Counted from the first letter of the stretch, positions 17,232 through 26,720 are shown. The stretch: 64,000 nt of DNA from Roseibium hamelinense (GCF_007830545.1 NZ_VLLF01000003.1:124001-188000), one strand, 5' to 3'. Numbers and translations: made by a program. Notes: generated by a model not told the origin, from the sequence alone.

Positions 17232-18227
17232 ATGTCCGCACAACAATTTTCGCCGACCGCCGCGCCGGCGCCAAGCCTTTCAGCCATCAATCCGCCAGAT
17301 GCCCCGCGCGGGGTGCTCACCCTTCTGGCAAGCGTTGGAACCATGCTGGCGGTCTCCGCAATACTGGCCAAAGCAGCCCCCGGTGCGGGTTGGCAGCCGG
17401 TGCCGTTTTTAATGTGGTCGCTTCTCGGCGCTGCACTGCTTCAATTCGCTCTGATGGGTGTCAAGCGGTCGCGCAGTTCAAAGGTTCAGCCGGATCAGCC
17501 GCAGCGTGCAGCGGGCACCATGCCGGGCATCTGGGACGGCAAGCTACTGATGTATCTCGTGATTTCGGGGGGCTTGTTTGCCGCGCCCAATGCCATTGCC
17601 TTCACCGCGGCCCAGCATGTCGGTGCCGGCTTTATTGCGTTGTGCTTTGCCTTTCCGCTGGTTCTGACCTACGGGTTGTCGCTGGCGTTCGGATTGGAAC
17701 GGCTGGATCAGCGCAGGGCTTTGGGCGTAACGCTTGGGCTCCTGGGTGGTGTGATCCTGGCTTTGGGGGGCAGAACCATGGGAGCCGCTGCCGGATTTTG
17801 GGCGATCGCCGCTCTGTCAGTCCCTATCGTTATAGCGGCCGCCAACATCTACCGGAGCCTGAGATGGCCAAAGGGAGCCAATCCGCTGCTGTTGAGCGCA
17901 GGGATGATGGCAACCGGTTTCGTCATGCTTTTTGGATTTTCATTTGCCGCAGGCAGCGCTCTTGCGCCCGAGACATGGTCACGCGCGGCGTTTATGGTGC
18001 TGTTGGCGCAGACCCTGGTCTTTGCCGTGCAGTATGTTCTTTATTTTGAGCTGCAAAAGCGGGCGGGGCCGGTTTATCTCAGCCAGATCGGGTCCGTCGG
18101 CGCCGGGACCGGGCTTGTTCTAGCCTTCCTGGTGTTTGGAGAGGTGCCAACACTGCCGCAACTGGCCTCTGTTGCGCTCGTCGGAGTGGGCATTGTGTTT
18201 GTCAGCCGGAAGCGGCACGTCTCATGA
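17232..18227 (+). CDS. EamA/DMT-family exporter
   Basis: A 331-residue inner membrane protein with about ten hydrophobic segments in two repeats (first from about residue 35, second from about 180 at GAAAGFWAIAALSVPIVIAAANIYRSL), the 10-TMS drug/metabolite transporter plan. The final segment ends in basic residues SRKRHVS. GGAAGAGAG precedes the ATG. Family members export amino acids, purines or drugs; substrate unknown. Expression is probably controlled by the divergent MarR protein through the palindrome at 17127-17164. Confidence 0.85.
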   Translation: MSAQQFSPTAAPAPSLSAINPPDAPRGVLTLLASVGTMLAVSAILAKAAPGAGWQPVPFLMWSLLGAALLQFALMGVKRSRSSKVQPDQPQRAAGTMPGIWDGKLLMYLVISGGLFAAPNAIAFTAAQHVGAGFIALCFAFPLVLTYGLSLAFGLERLDQRRALGVTLGLLGGVILALGGRTMGAAAGFWAIAALSVPIVIAAANIYRSLRWPKGANPLLLSAGMMATGFVMLFGFSFAAGSALAPETWSRAAFMVLLAQTLVFAVQYVLYFELQKRAGPVYLSQIGSVGAGTGLVLAFLVFGEVPTLPQLASVALVGVGIVFVSRKRHVS

Positions 18228-18238
18228 AACACCGGGTT

Positions 18239-19000
18239 TCAGCAAAGCCAGCAATTGCCGGGGGGCGTGGCGGAGGCCGTTTCGCCGCCCGCTGAAATCC
18301 AGCTGGCAATGCCTTTTTCGACATTCGCGATGTTCGTGAACCCGGCATTCCCAGCAAGGTATTCCGACAGCACAGCACTGCGGTTGCCGGTCTGGCAGAT
18401 GATCACGAGCTCGTCGGACGGGCCGGAGACGATCTTTTGAAGCTCAGATCCGAAGTCCGGATTGACGTTGCCTTCACTGTCGAAAAACGTCACCAGATGG
18501 CTTCCGGGGATCACCCCGGTCGCCTGCCACTCATCGGGTCTGCGAATGTCGATCACCGGCGTGCCCTCGGCCATCTTCGCTTTCAGCTCTTCAGTACCGA
18601 TATCGCCGAATTTCTTGCCTTGGACGTCCAGCAGTTCGATCTCGAATTTCAAGGTCGCATTCGGCGGTATCACGCCGCCGGCACCACGCGCGCCGTAGCC
18701 GAGTTCCGGCGGGATGATAAGCTCGCGCTTGCCGCCGACCTGCATGCCTTCAACGCCCTGTTCCCACCCCGGAATGACCCGGCGCTCGCCAAGCGTGAAG
18801 GAAAACGGGGTGCCACGATCAAGCGACGAATCGAACTTTGTGCCGTCCATCAGCCAGCCAGTGTAATGGACAGTCACGGTTTCCCCGACATCGGCGGTCT
18901 CGCCGCTGCCTTTTTCAAGGTCCTTGATCTGCAACTCCTGCGCAAGAGCAGGCAAGACGAACAACATGGCCGCGGCAAAGGCGGCGAACCGGCGCAACAT
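18239..19000 (-). CDS. Periplasmic FKBP prolyl isomerase fused to a rhodanese domain
   Basis: A 253-residue exported protein. Signal peptide MLRRFAAFAAAMLFVLPALA, then an FKBP-type peptidyl-prolyl isomerase domain (about 25-115) with VHYTGWLMDGTKFDSS, GWEQGVEGMQVGGKR and PPELGYGARGAGGVIPPNATL intact. From about 120 to the end there is a rhodanese domain with IDIRRPDEWQATGVIPGSH and the catalytic loop CQTGNRSAV. The protein ends in a Cys (NCWLC). I chose ATG 19000, with AAGGAG 6 bases before it; an ATG at 19006 overlaps that site. The fusion suggests folding and sulfur or redox chemistry on the same secreted substrates. The pairing is unusual, though each domain is standard. Confidence 0.85.
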   Translation of the reverse strand: MLRRFAAFAAAMLFVLPALAQELQIKDLEKGSGETADVGETVTVHYTGWLMDGTKFDSSLDRGTPFSFTLGERRVIPGWEQGVEGMQVGGKRELIIPPELGYGARGAGGVIPPNATLKFEIELLDVQGKKFGDIGTEELKAKMAEGTPVIDIRRPDEWQATGVIPGSHLVTFFDSEGNVNPDFGSELQKIVSGPSDELVIICQTGNRSAVLSEYLAGNAGFTNIANVEKGIASWISAGGETASATPPGNCWLC

Positions 19001-19119
19001 GAGCATCTCCTTCACATTCGTTTCCCGCGGAACAGGCCCGTCAATGACGGCGAAGTCAAGGCAAAGGGATGTGAGCGGATAGTGAAGTGCTATCGTGGCC
19101 GGCCGGACCCGCGGCCAGC

Positions 19120-19857
19120 TCAGTCCGCGTCCTTCAAGCTTCTCGCGGTCATGTCCAAAAGTGTCTGCAGGTCGGCGACTTCGCACAAATTTGCGGACTT
19201 GAAGGCCTTGAACCACTCGCTGGCATACTCGGTGTGTTCGGTTTCCGGATACCAGGGGCCACCGTCTGTGTAATGAATGGCCTGCGGCTGTTCGACGCCG
19301 GTCGTGTAGCCGGCCAGATAGTTCCAGCTTGCCGGGACTTCGCCGATCAGATCGTCATTGTCGAGCCATTTGAACTGGTGCAGCTGCAGACCGGTTGCCG
19401 AATTGACATATTCGGGCGTCAGAGCCTGGCATTTTGCGTTGTTGAACAACATCACGCTGGACCAGTTCTTTTTCTCGTAGCGGGTCTGTTTTTCGCCGAG
19501 AAACTTTGTGTCGGAGGTCGGGTTGTGGTCATGCTTGACGCACATCACCGCATACCTGTCGTCGCGCAGTGCCCAGAGTTTTGCGATGTCGTCGAGAAAG
19601 ACGATGTCATTGTCCATGAAAATGGACCAGCCGGTAAAACCGGACAGGTAAGGCGTCAGGAAACGTGAAAACGAGAATTCCGTTGACTGGTTTGGATCCG
19701 TATCGCGCCAGAAGACATCTTTCAGATTGCGAAGGTTTAGAGGCAGGACACTGACGGGCAGGCTGCTGTGCTCGGTGATCGAATGCGCAAGTGTGGATGA
19801 AGCCACGTGGATTCGGCGATCATATCCAACAAATACCCGGACTACGCTGTCGTGCAT
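19120..19857 (-). CDS. Glycosyltransferase, GT8-like
   Basis: A 245-residue cytoplasmic protein starting MHDSVVRVFVGYDRR. Residues about 60-130 show a GT-A nucleotide-sugar pattern: FSRFLTPYLSGFTGWSIFMDNDIVFLDDIAKLWAL, where DND is the likely metal-binding DxD motif. The closing HYTDGGPWY is typical of GT8-type transferases. It probably adds a sugar to a surface glycan. It shares a strand and about 40-base spacing with the 592-residue glycan gene upstream (19899-21677), so they are likely co-transcribed. A GTG at 19893 would extend it by 12 basic residues. Confidence 0.75.
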   Translation of the reverse strand: MHDSVVRVFVGYDRRIHVASSTLAHSITEHSSLPVSVLPLNLRNLKDVFWRDTDPNQSTEFSFSRFLTPYLSGFTGWSIFMDNDIVFLDDIAKLWALRDDRYAVMCVKHDHNPTSDTKFLGEKQTRYEKKNWSSVMLFNNAKCQALTPEYVNSATGLQLHQFKWLDNDDLIGEVPASWNYLAGYTTGVEQPQAIHYTDGGPWYPETEHTEYASEWFKAFKSANLCEVADLQTLLDMTARSLKDAD

Positions 19858-19898
19858 GAACTCTCTCTTTCGCTTGTTTGTGTTCTTGCGCACCTTGC

Positions 19899-21677
19899 CT
19901 AGTGAGCCTGTGCGGCCCGATCAAGGAAATTGCGCAAAAAACGGTCGCTTTGTTCCAATTGATCCTGCGTCCAGACGAGCCCGTCCAACTCTGAATCCGT
20001 AAGCGGCGTGTTATGAACCTCTTTGATTGCCCGGAGCATGGACACCAATTCGTCCGGTTTTTTAACCGCATAGGCTGCTGAGCGCGCGTCAGGGGAGGGC
20101 GGGTCGAAACACGCCGGAAAATGGGTGTAATGCCGGCGCCAGGTGTTCAGGAAAACCGGGATCCGATTGTTCAACGCCTCTTGGAGGGTTGCGGAATTGT
20201 TGCCGACCAGAAGATCCATGGTCTCGAAATAGGCACTGAGCGGGGTGTCGGTGTCGATAAGGACCCGTCCCTCGAACCGTGGTTCCTTGAAAAGGGCACT
20301 TAGCCGTTCCAGGGGCACTCCGGTCTTCTTAGCCTTCATCTTTATGACCAACCGCATGTCGGGGATCTGGGCAAGGGCCTCGGCAAACGCAATGATGCCG
20401 CGCAAGAACTCTCCCGGCAATTCAGTGACCCAGGGAATATGCTCTTCGACAATTCGGAAATTGCCCGCCATGACGATTTCAAACGGCGCGCTTTCGTCGG
20501 ACCGGCGTTGATACAACCTCCCTACAGTAATGGCATGGACGGCTGGAGCGTTCTCCAGCACTTGGGGCGCAAGAGGCGCAGTCAGCGGACTTTTGCAGAA
20601 CAGGTCGGACATGCCTGGAGCATTGACCCTGCCGTGGCGCGCCCAAAACGCAGCACCGAGACTTGAGATCCGCATTGTCTGCGCCGTGTCTGTTCCATGG
20701 TTGATCATGACCGTGGCAACGCCCTTTTGAGTCAGATCGCGCTGCGCCCGGATGACAGAGGGCTGAATCAGATGATCGAGCACCAGGGCGTTGGGAGCGA
20801 CACATTTTGCAAGCTGTTCTCCAGCGGCGCCGTCTTTCAGAAGGCGCGGCAAATAGCGAGTAACGGTCTCGCTCAAAATCTCATCAAGCGTCTCGTCATC
20901 GACAAGTGGGGCCGGCAGGACCGGGCACGCCTCTCCGATCCGTTCAAACGATGTCCTGAAAATCCGGATCGGTTGTTTCGCGTCCGCTTTTCCACGCGTG
21001 TTGACGAGCGCACGAAGGCCACGTCTCAACGTGGCCAGCATATTGTGGCCCGGATGTCCGCTCGACAAGATCGCAGCCCGGTGCTTACCTGCCGCGATCT
21101 GCTGACTTACTCTTGATGTGAATGGTGTCGGACGGTCAAGCTGGAGGACTTTGGGCCGGTTGCCAACCGCTTTCAGGATCAGGCGATTGAGAAGAAGCGC
21201 CAGCCGGGCATTGAGTTTGCTATGGTCCTGTTCCGGCAAAAGCGCATCGAAACCGGCAGCACATGACGGCGCCAGGTGCTTCAATGCTGCTTCGATCGTC
21301 TCGCACGAAACCCATGTTCCAGGCGTGAAGACCGTGAATTGGCCGGCTGGAGCGTTTTTAAGCGCGCTGCGCACCAACAGCAGCGACGGAAGCATGTTGA
21401 ACACAAACATCCGCACGCTTTCGGTATCCGCAGGGTGCCAGTGTGCCCGCAAGAGCCGTTGCTCCATTTGCTGCAGCATCCTTGTGGCGGTGATCAGGTT
21501 CCGCGCGTGGGTGAAGCTGCTGCAAAGATCCTCCACATCAATCGTGGCATGACCGCGTGATTTCAAGAACTCCGAGCCATCCGGAGAAAAACACAGTGCC
21601 GCACTGTCTGAAGGCCCCTGTTCAAGCACTCGCTCTGCGTCGGCAAGACTGGTTACGATGGTCAGGCTGGATGGCAT
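19899..21677 (-). CDS. Surface glycan synthesis protein, GT-B like (unnamed)
   Basis: A 592-residue protein, no signal peptide. Its C-terminal half has the glycosyl/glycerophosphotransferase-like GT-B pattern: INHGTDTAQT, a Rossmann core around RLVIKMKAKK and the acceptor-side motif DLLVGNNSATLQEALNNRIPVFLNTW seen in capsule and teichoic-acid-type transferases. The N-terminal half (residues 1-270) is less familiar. I start at ATG 21677 (MPSSLTIV), preceded by GGAAG; upstream in-frame starts at 21692 and 21890 lack a ribosome site or conserved sequence. Divergent from the methyltransferase at 21933. The exact reaction is unknown; a role in capsule or O-antigen assembly fits the neighbours. Confidence 0.6.
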   Translation of the reverse strand: MPSSLTIVTSLADAERVLEQGPSDSAALCFSPDGSEFLKSRGHATIDVEDLCSSFTHARNLITATRMLQQMEQRLLRAHWHPADTESVRMFVFNMLPSLLLVRSALKNAPAGQFTVFTPGTWVSCETIEAALKHLAPSCAAGFDALLPEQDHSKLNARLALLLNRLILKAVGNRPKVLQLDRPTPFTSRVSQQIAAGKHRAAILSSGHPGHNMLATLRRGLRALVNTRGKADAKQPIRIFRTSFERIGEACPVLPAPLVDDETLDEILSETVTRYLPRLLKDGAAGEQLAKCVAPNALVLDHLIQPSVIRAQRDLTQKGVATVMINHGTDTAQTMRISSLGAAFWARHGRVNAPGMSDLFCKSPLTAPLAPQVLENAPAVHAITVGRLYQRRSDESAPFEIVMAGNFRIVEEHIPWVTELPGEFLRGIIAFAEALAQIPDMRLVIKMKAKKTGVPLERLSALFKEPRFEGRVLIDTDTPLSAYFETMDLLVGNNSATLQEALNNRIPVFLNTWRRHYTHFPACFDPPSPDARSAAYAVKKPDELVSMLRAIKEVHNTPLTDSELDGLVWTQDQLEQSDRFLRNFLDRAAQAH

Positions 21678-21932
21678 GCGTGGGACTTCCATAAGACGGG
21701 CTGCGCAGGAGGCTGTTTGCAGAGACCCGCTAACTGCCATCCGGCGCTGCGCTGCGCAAGATCGGGAGGGGGCCTGCCCGATCTTCGAACACGGCTTTCC
21801 GGCTGTGCTCAGATCGTCTGTTGACAGGCACCTTTGCCGCTCACTAGAGGTGACCGGGTCTTTTCTGCTGTCCTGTTGCACGCGTCGCACGTTTTGTGCG
21901 GGGGGCGCACAACCTCACGCCGAACGGGTGCC

Positions 21933-22916
21933 ATGGCTGTTACCGAATACAAAATAGAAACACTGGACACCTGCCCAAATTGCGGCGCGGCAAACCCTTC
22001 GGCCTGGACCTCGAGCGCCGACATATTGCTCCGCAATGACGATTTTGAATTCGCCTATTCGAAGTGCCGGTCTTGCAATATCTACTTTCAGCAGACCCGG
22101 CCCACCGAAGAGACGATCGGTCACTTTTACCGCGGCGATTATGGACCCTACTCGCGCGCCGAGAAGTCAAAACCGCCATTTTCAAAGCTGCACAAGCGCC
22201 TGTTGAAACTGTCTCGGATGCTGACTGGAGAAACCGCTGCGGCGAAGTCAATCAAGTCGATTTTTTCCCATCACCTGGGAGCGCCTGACAGCACTTTGTT
22301 CGACTTCGGGTGCGGTGCCGGGAAACTTCTGGACGATCAGAAACACAAATTTGGTTGCCAGACGATCGGCATGGATTTTAACGAGAGCCTCGTTGAAGCG
22401 GCCGGAAAGCGCGGCCATCGGGCATACCCGGCTTCTGTCGAGGGCTGGACGAACATTGCCGACGACAGTGTTGATCTGATCGTCATGAACCATGTTCTGG
22501 AGCATTTATACCGCCCCCGGGACGTGTTTCTTCAAATGTTTCGCGTTCTGAAGACAAATGGCGCGCTCTTGATATCGACACCCAACCCGGCTGGATTTTC
22601 GGCACAAACCTATTTGTCGGATTGGTTTGCGCTGGACAGTCCGCGCCACATTATGCTGTACCCGCCCGCCACCGCCGAGGCGTTGTTGGCGGACTGCGGA
22701 TTTCAAGACATCCGCGTGATTGCATTGCCTGTGACAAAAGACATCGTGCGCAGCAAAGCCCGGCGCGAGGGACGGGCCTCGCCTTGGCCGCTAAACGCGG
22801 ATGGCATTCAGGCCATAAAGACGGCGTTTCTCGCCCGCCGGGAAGCTGCGGCCGGAAGGTTTGATCAATTTACGTTGCTGGCGCATAAACCGGCCGGCGA
22901 ACGCAAGAACCCTTGA
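21933..22916 (+). CDS. SAM-dependent methyltransferase with N-terminal zinc ribbon
   Basis: A 327-residue protein. Residues about 12-50 hold a four-Cys zinc-binding unit (CPNCG and CRSC). The Rossmann methyltransferase part has the SAM loop FDFGCGAGKLL (about 125), the acidic GMDFNES and the VDLIVMNHVLEHLYRP strand. Such zinc-ribbon C- or O-methyltransferases occur with sugar-nucleotide and glycan genes. Start is ATG 21933, with a weak ribosome site. It is divergent from the GT-B like gene and overlaps or nearly touches the next glycosyltransferase (stop at 22916, ATG at 22928). Confidence 0.8.
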   Translation: MAVTEYKIETLDTCPNCGAANPSAWTSSADILLRNDDFEFAYSKCRSCNIYFQQTRPTEETIGHFYRGDYGPYSRAEKSKPPFSKLHKRLLKLSRMLTGETAAAKSIKSIFSHHLGAPDSTLFDFGCGAGKLLDDQKHKFGCQTIGMDFNESLVEAAGKRGHRAYPASVEGWTNIADDSVDLIVMNHVLEHLYRPRDVFLQMFRVLKTNGALLISTPNPAGFSAQTYLSDWFALDSPRHIMLYPPATAEALLADCGFQDIRVIALPVTKDIVRSKARREGRASPWPLNADGIQAIKTAFLARREAAAGRFDQFTLLAHKPAGERKNP

Positions 22917-22927
22917 GTGTGCGGCGC

Positions 22928-24061
22928 ATGAACATCCTCTGGAAAGTCGGCGTTTTGAGCATGCGGGTGGCCAGTGTGCGCCTGCGGACGCTTTTGCCTG
23001 CGCTGTCTTTGGCGCGGAGCGGCTTTAAGGTCACCGTCAGTGACCGGTCTGAAAATGAAGATGCGCTGCACAACATCGATGCTCTGATCATCAACAAGAG
23101 CTTCCGGGACGAAGACATTGGTCTTGCCCGTGCCGCAAGGCAGCGCGGCATCCCGGTCGTCTATGATTTGTGCGACTATGTTTATGCTCTTGACTACGGT
23201 GATGGCAGCGGCCGGGAGGGGGGGCAGGTGACGGACATGCTGCAGCACTGCAGCGCGTTCGTGACCACTGGTCCGGCGCTGGGTGAAGCGATTGTGGCTG
23301 CCAGCGGATTTGACGGCCAAGTGTATTACATCCCGGACAGCGAAGAGCCGAAATCCGATGTTGAAACTCTGACAGCATATTGGATCGAACCTGGGGCCTC
23401 GACAGCTGTCGCGGGGCTCACATTCTCGTCCGCCGCTCTGTTGACCCCGGAAAAGCACATATTCCCGAAAAGCGATCTGCGCCTTGCCGCCGATGCCATC
23501 TTCAAACGCGATGGCTGGCTGCGTCCTGATCGCAAAACCGTTTTCTGGTTCGGCACACCCGGCAAGGCCGGCAGCAACACCGGTCTTTATGCGTTGCGGA
23601 TGGTCAAGGATGCGGTTGAAAAAGTCGGGCGGGATATTCCCCTGCAAATGCTGGTGGTGTCGAGCAGCCGCAAACTGTTTCGGGACTATTCAAGAGACTA
23701 CGCGGTGCCTTGCGTTTTCCGGCCCTGGACACTGATGTCGATGTACGATCACTTCGCGCGGGCTGATGTCACGGTAATCCCGAACCCGAAGGATTCATTT
23801 TCCATTGTTAAATCCGCCAATCGGGCAATTTTCTCGCTGTCATGCGAAACGCCGGTAATCGCTGATCCAGTGCCCTCGCTCGACGAGTTTGCCGGATGCA
23901 CCCAACAGGACGGCTGGGAGCGCGGCCTGCGGGCCTATCTGTCGGACCCGCAAAAGGCTGCGTCTGATGTGGCGGAAGCAAAACGGATCATCGCCGGTTC
24001 CTATTCGCTCAATGCCATCCGTGACCGGTGGATCGAAGCATTGGAAACGGTCGCAAAGTAG
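22928..24061 (+). CDS. Glycosyltransferase, probably GT-B (GT4-like)
   Basis: A 377-residue protein beginning MNILWKVGVLSMRVASVRLR, as in sugar transferases that bind nucleotide-sugars. A Rossmann-like VFWFGTPGKAG stretch is followed by a C-terminal domain with ADVTVIPNPKD and FSLSCETPVIADPVPSLDEF, the donor-binding E-x7-E-like pattern of GT4 enzymes. Co-linear and almost continuous with the methyltransferase, so the two should act together in surface glycan synthesis. A TTG at 22913 is in frame and overlaps the upstream stop. Confidence 0.7.
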   Translation: MNILWKVGVLSMRVASVRLRTLLPALSLARSGFKVTVSDRSENEDALHNIDALIINKSFRDEDIGLARAARQRGIPVVYDLCDYVYALDYGDGSGREGGQVTDMLQHCSAFVTTGPALGEAIVAASGFDGQVYYIPDSEEPKSDVETLTAYWIEPGASTAVAGLTFSSAALLTPEKHIFPKSDLRLAADAIFKRDGWLRPDRKTVFWFGTPGKAGSNTGLYALRMVKDAVEKVGRDIPLQMLVVSSSRKLFRDYSRDYAVPCVFRPWTLMSMYDHFARADVTVIPNPKDSFSIVKSANRAIFSLSCETPVIADPVPSLDEFAGCTQQDGWERGLRAYLSDPQKAASDVAEAKRIIAGSYSLNAIRDRWIEALETVAK

Positions 24062-24098
24062 CCGGATGAGCGTCAGCCCGGATTGGAAGGCCGCCTGA

Positions 24099-24995
24099 TT
24101 AGTCGTTCCACAGCCAGGCGGCACCACGTACGCCGGAAGAATCGCCGTGCTTGGCCTTGCGGATTGGCACTTCGTAGGCGTCGGAGAAGATGTAGGGCGC
24201 CATGGCGGCCGGCAGATCGTCGTACAGCTCGTCGACATTGGACATGCCGCCGCCCAGCACGAACACATCCGGATCCATCAGATTGGCTGACATGGCAAGC
24301 GCCCGGCCGAGGCGGCTGACATAGGCTTCATAATGGGCCGTGGCAACGGTGTCTCCCGCGCGCTTGAGCGCCATGATCTCCGGCCCCTTTACCGATTGCC
24401 CCGTGGCGTTGTTGTATTCGGTCTGGAAGCCGGTGCCCGAGCACCAGTAGTCGATGCAGCCGCGGTGGCCGATCCAGCAGTCAGGGCCGGGGAATTCGTC
24501 GTCTTTCAGCCAGGGAACGGGAATCGCGCCCCATTCGCCGCCGATGCCGTTGGCGCCGCGGTGGGCCTTGCCGTCAATGGCAATTCCGGAGCCGCTCCCG
24601 GTACCGATGATGATCGCATGAACGTAATGCGCGCCCGCAGCTGCGCCATCGGTCGCCTCGGACACGGCAAGGCAATTGGCATCGTTTTGGATCCGCACCG
24701 GACGGGCGAGCCGTTCCTCCAGATCCTTGTCCAGCGGCTGGCCGTTCATCCAGGTCGAGTTGGCGTTTTTTACCAGCCCCGTTGCCGGGGAAATCGAGCC
24801 GGGGATGCCGAAGCCAACGGTGCCCGTCTGGCCGGTTTCCTGCTCCGCAGCCGCCACAAGTCCGGCAACCGCCTCGATACAGCCGGCATAATCGTCGCGC
24901 GGGGTTGCGACGCGTTTGCGGAAAATCTCGTGCCCGGCGTCGTCAAGCGCAATGATTTCGATCTTGGTTCCGCCCCAGTCAATGCCCAGTCGCAT
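24099..24995 (-). CDS. ROK family sugar kinase
   Basis: A 298-residue cytoplasmic kinase. The ATP-phosphate loop GIDWGGTKIE is at residues 4-13; GTGSGSGIAIDG binds the nucleotide; GAIPVPW is near the sugar site, and the zinc motif appears as CWIGHRGCIDYW, close to the C-x-C-G-x-x-G-C-x-E/D of glucokinase, fructokinase and NAG kinases. It could phosphorylate glucose, fructose or GlcNAc. It overlaps none but lies 3 bases from a class II aldolase stop codon on the same strand, so the two form an operon (aldolase first). A sugar phosphorylation plus aldol cleavage route is plausible. Confidence 0.85.
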   Translation of the reverse strand: MRLGIDWGGTKIEIIALDDAGHEIFRKRVATPRDDYAGCIEAVAGLVAAAEQETGQTGTVGFGIPGSISPATGLVKNANSTWMNGQPLDKDLEERLARPVRIQNDANCLAVSEATDGAAAGAHYVHAIIIGTGSGSGIAIDGKAHRGANGIGGEWGAIPVPWLKDDEFPGPDCWIGHRGCIDYWCSGTGFQTEYNNATGQSVKGPEIMALKRAGDTVATAHYEAYVSRLGRALAMSANLMDPDVFVLGGGMSNVDELYDDLPAAMAPYIFSDAYEVPIRKAKHGDSSGVRGAAWLWND

Positions 24996-24998
24996 GGT

Positions 24999-25712
24999 TT
25001 ATCCCAGTCTTGTCGGCAATTCGAAGGAGGCGCCGGCCGCCTCATCCTGCTCGAACGCCTGTTTTCCATAGTTTTTGAATTTTCGAAGAATTTCGCGCAT
25101 CTCGGTCACGTCCAGAATCACTGGATCACCCACGCTCAGTGCGCTCATATACTGGTCCGCAAGGTCTTCAACGCCTTCTGCGACTGCCAGCGCCTTTTTC
25201 AGGTTCGGGCCGCAGGCGATCTGGCCGTGATTGGCCAAAAGGCAGGCAGACCGGTCGCCCATCGCCGCCAGCATGGCCTTCGACAAGGCCGCCGTGCCGA
25301 AGGTCGCATAGTCCGCACAGTCGATCCGGTCTCCGCCGGCAAGCGCGACCATGTAGTGAAAGGCCGGAATGCCGCGCCTGAGGCACGACAGGGCGGTTGC
25401 GCGCGGGCTGTGGCAATGCACCACTGCGCCCGCAGCGGGATGGGCGCGGTAAATGTCCAGATGCATCCGCCACTCGGAAGAGGGCAGCGTGTCGCCATAA
25501 TATCCGCCCTCAAGATCCATGGCGACGATCAGCTCTTCGGACAGGTTTTCATAAGGGGTCCCGGACGGAGTTACGAGAAATCCAGCGTCGATGCGCGCAC
25601 TCACATTGCCCGAGGTGCCCTTGGTGAGACCAAGCACAGGCAAGGTGCGGGCAGTCTCTATGAGTGCACGGCGCAGGTCGGGAGTGTCTTTTTGCGATAA
25701 AGCCGGAGCCAT
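24999..25712 (-). CDS. Class II aldolase/adducin family protein (fuculose-phosphate aldolase-like)
   Basis: A 237-residue protein with TKGTSGNVSAR (substrate phosphate site), the zinc-binding AVVHCHSPRATAL, and a later ANHGQIACGPNLKKAL carrying the third His. These are the standard L-fuculose-1-phosphate aldolase or ribulose-phosphate epimerase-like motifs. It cleaves or rearranges phosphorylated ketoses in the cytoplasm. The start is ATG 25712 (MAPALSQKD), preceded by GGAAAG; an ATG at 25772 adds 20 poorly conserved residues. It forms an operon with the downstream ROK kinase. Confidence 0.85.
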   Translation of the reverse strand: MAPALSQKDTPDLRRALIETARTLPVLGLTKGTSGNVSARIDAGFLVTPSGTPYENLSEELIVAMDLEGGYYGDTLPSSEWRMHLDIYRAHPAAGAVVHCHSPRATALSCLRRGIPAFHYMVALAGGDRIDCADYATFGTAALSKAMLAAMGDRSACLLANHGQIACGPNLKKALAVAEGVEDLADQYMSALSVGDPVILDVTEMREILRKFKNYGKQAFEQDEAAGASFELPTRLG

Positions 25713-25847
25713 CAGAACTTTCCAAACGGGACCGCCACTTTTAAGCCGGGCGGCGGGCTGCTTGCAAGCCATGACATCGCCATGCTTTGACGGGAAAAAA
25801 CGGGTATGACAGGCGGATGGTGAACATGATCTTCAATCCGGTGCGCA

Positions 25848-26720
25848 ATGCCTGACAAGCGCTCTCCAACGCCCGGCCGCGCCGCGGCGCGATCCGGAAA
25901 TCGTCTGCGGCGACCCGGCGGGCCGCCACGGGAGCGGAACCTGTGGGGCGAGCCGGACCCGCCGCGCGACCCGGACGTGTGGCGCAAGTCGGCGCTGATC
26001 AGCCTGCCGCTGGTGCTGCTTGCGCTGGCGGCTGCCGGATATGGCATCGCAGTGTCGGTCTGGCAGCCCCCGGCCGTACCGGACCCGCCGCGGGCGGCGG
26101 ACCCGTTGGCCACGCTTGATCCGGGTTTGCGCACCGAGCTGACCCAGCCTACTCCGGTATTGCCGGCCCGCCTGAGACTGACCTTCACAGGTGAACCGCA
26201 GGCGCTGTGCGACCAATTGAAAGAACTTGGCCTAGAAAACCGGGGCTGGCAGCGCGCGCCATTTCAGCGCGGCCGCTGGCAATGCGCTTCCGATCTGGTG
26301 CAGTTGACGACCCCGAGCGTCGATTTCGGGCCGTCGACCCTGTTCTTTTTGTTGCGGGGGCCGGATGAGACCAGCATCGACTACTTGCGCCTGAAGCTGG
26401 TGGTCGAGGATCCGGCACAAAAGCCGATCGGCATCGAGGCTGTCAATCTGGTCATCACCGAGTTGTCGGCGCGGTATGCCTGGGCGGTCCCTGACGCGCT
26501 CCTGCAGGCTGTGTCGCAGTTTCAGGCGCTTGAGATGGAAGACCGCGGGGTCCGCTTAAGGGTCGCGCCGGAGGACCCGGAATTGACCGGCGATCCGCTG
26601 GCGTCGCAGCGGCTCAACATCGTGCTCGATTTCAGCGAGCCGGAGCTGATCCGGCCCGCAAGCGGGTTTGAAAAGCCGGTGGGCCAGCGCCCCGCGGCTC
26701 CCCGGGTGTCACAGCCGTAA
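25848..26720 (+). CDS. Single-pass membrane protein of unknown function
   Basis: A 290-residue protein. Residues 1-45 are Arg/Pro-rich and cytoplasmic (RPGGPPRERNLWGEPDPPRDP), then one transmembrane helix (LISLPLVLLALAAAGYGIAVSV, about 50-72), then a periplasmic domain. The domain has Cys pairs (ALCDQL and WQCASD) and conserved-looking RGWQRAPFQRGRW. It looks like a conserved alphaproteobacterial membrane protein, but I cannot assign a family. Divergent from the aldolase gene. Confidence 0.65.
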   Translation: MPDKRSPTPGRAAARSGNRLRRPGGPPRERNLWGEPDPPRDPDVWRKSALISLPLVLLALAAAGYGIAVSVWQPPAVPDPPRAADPLATLDPGLRTELTQPTPVLPARLRLTFTGEPQALCDQLKELGLENRGWQRAPFQRGRWQCASDLVQLTTPSVDFGPSTLFFLLRGPDETSIDYLRLKLVVEDPAQKPIGIEAVNLVITELSARYAWAVPDALLQAVSQFQALEMEDRGVRLRVAPEDPELTGDPLASQRLNIVLDFSEPELIRPASGFEKPVGQRPAAPRVSQP

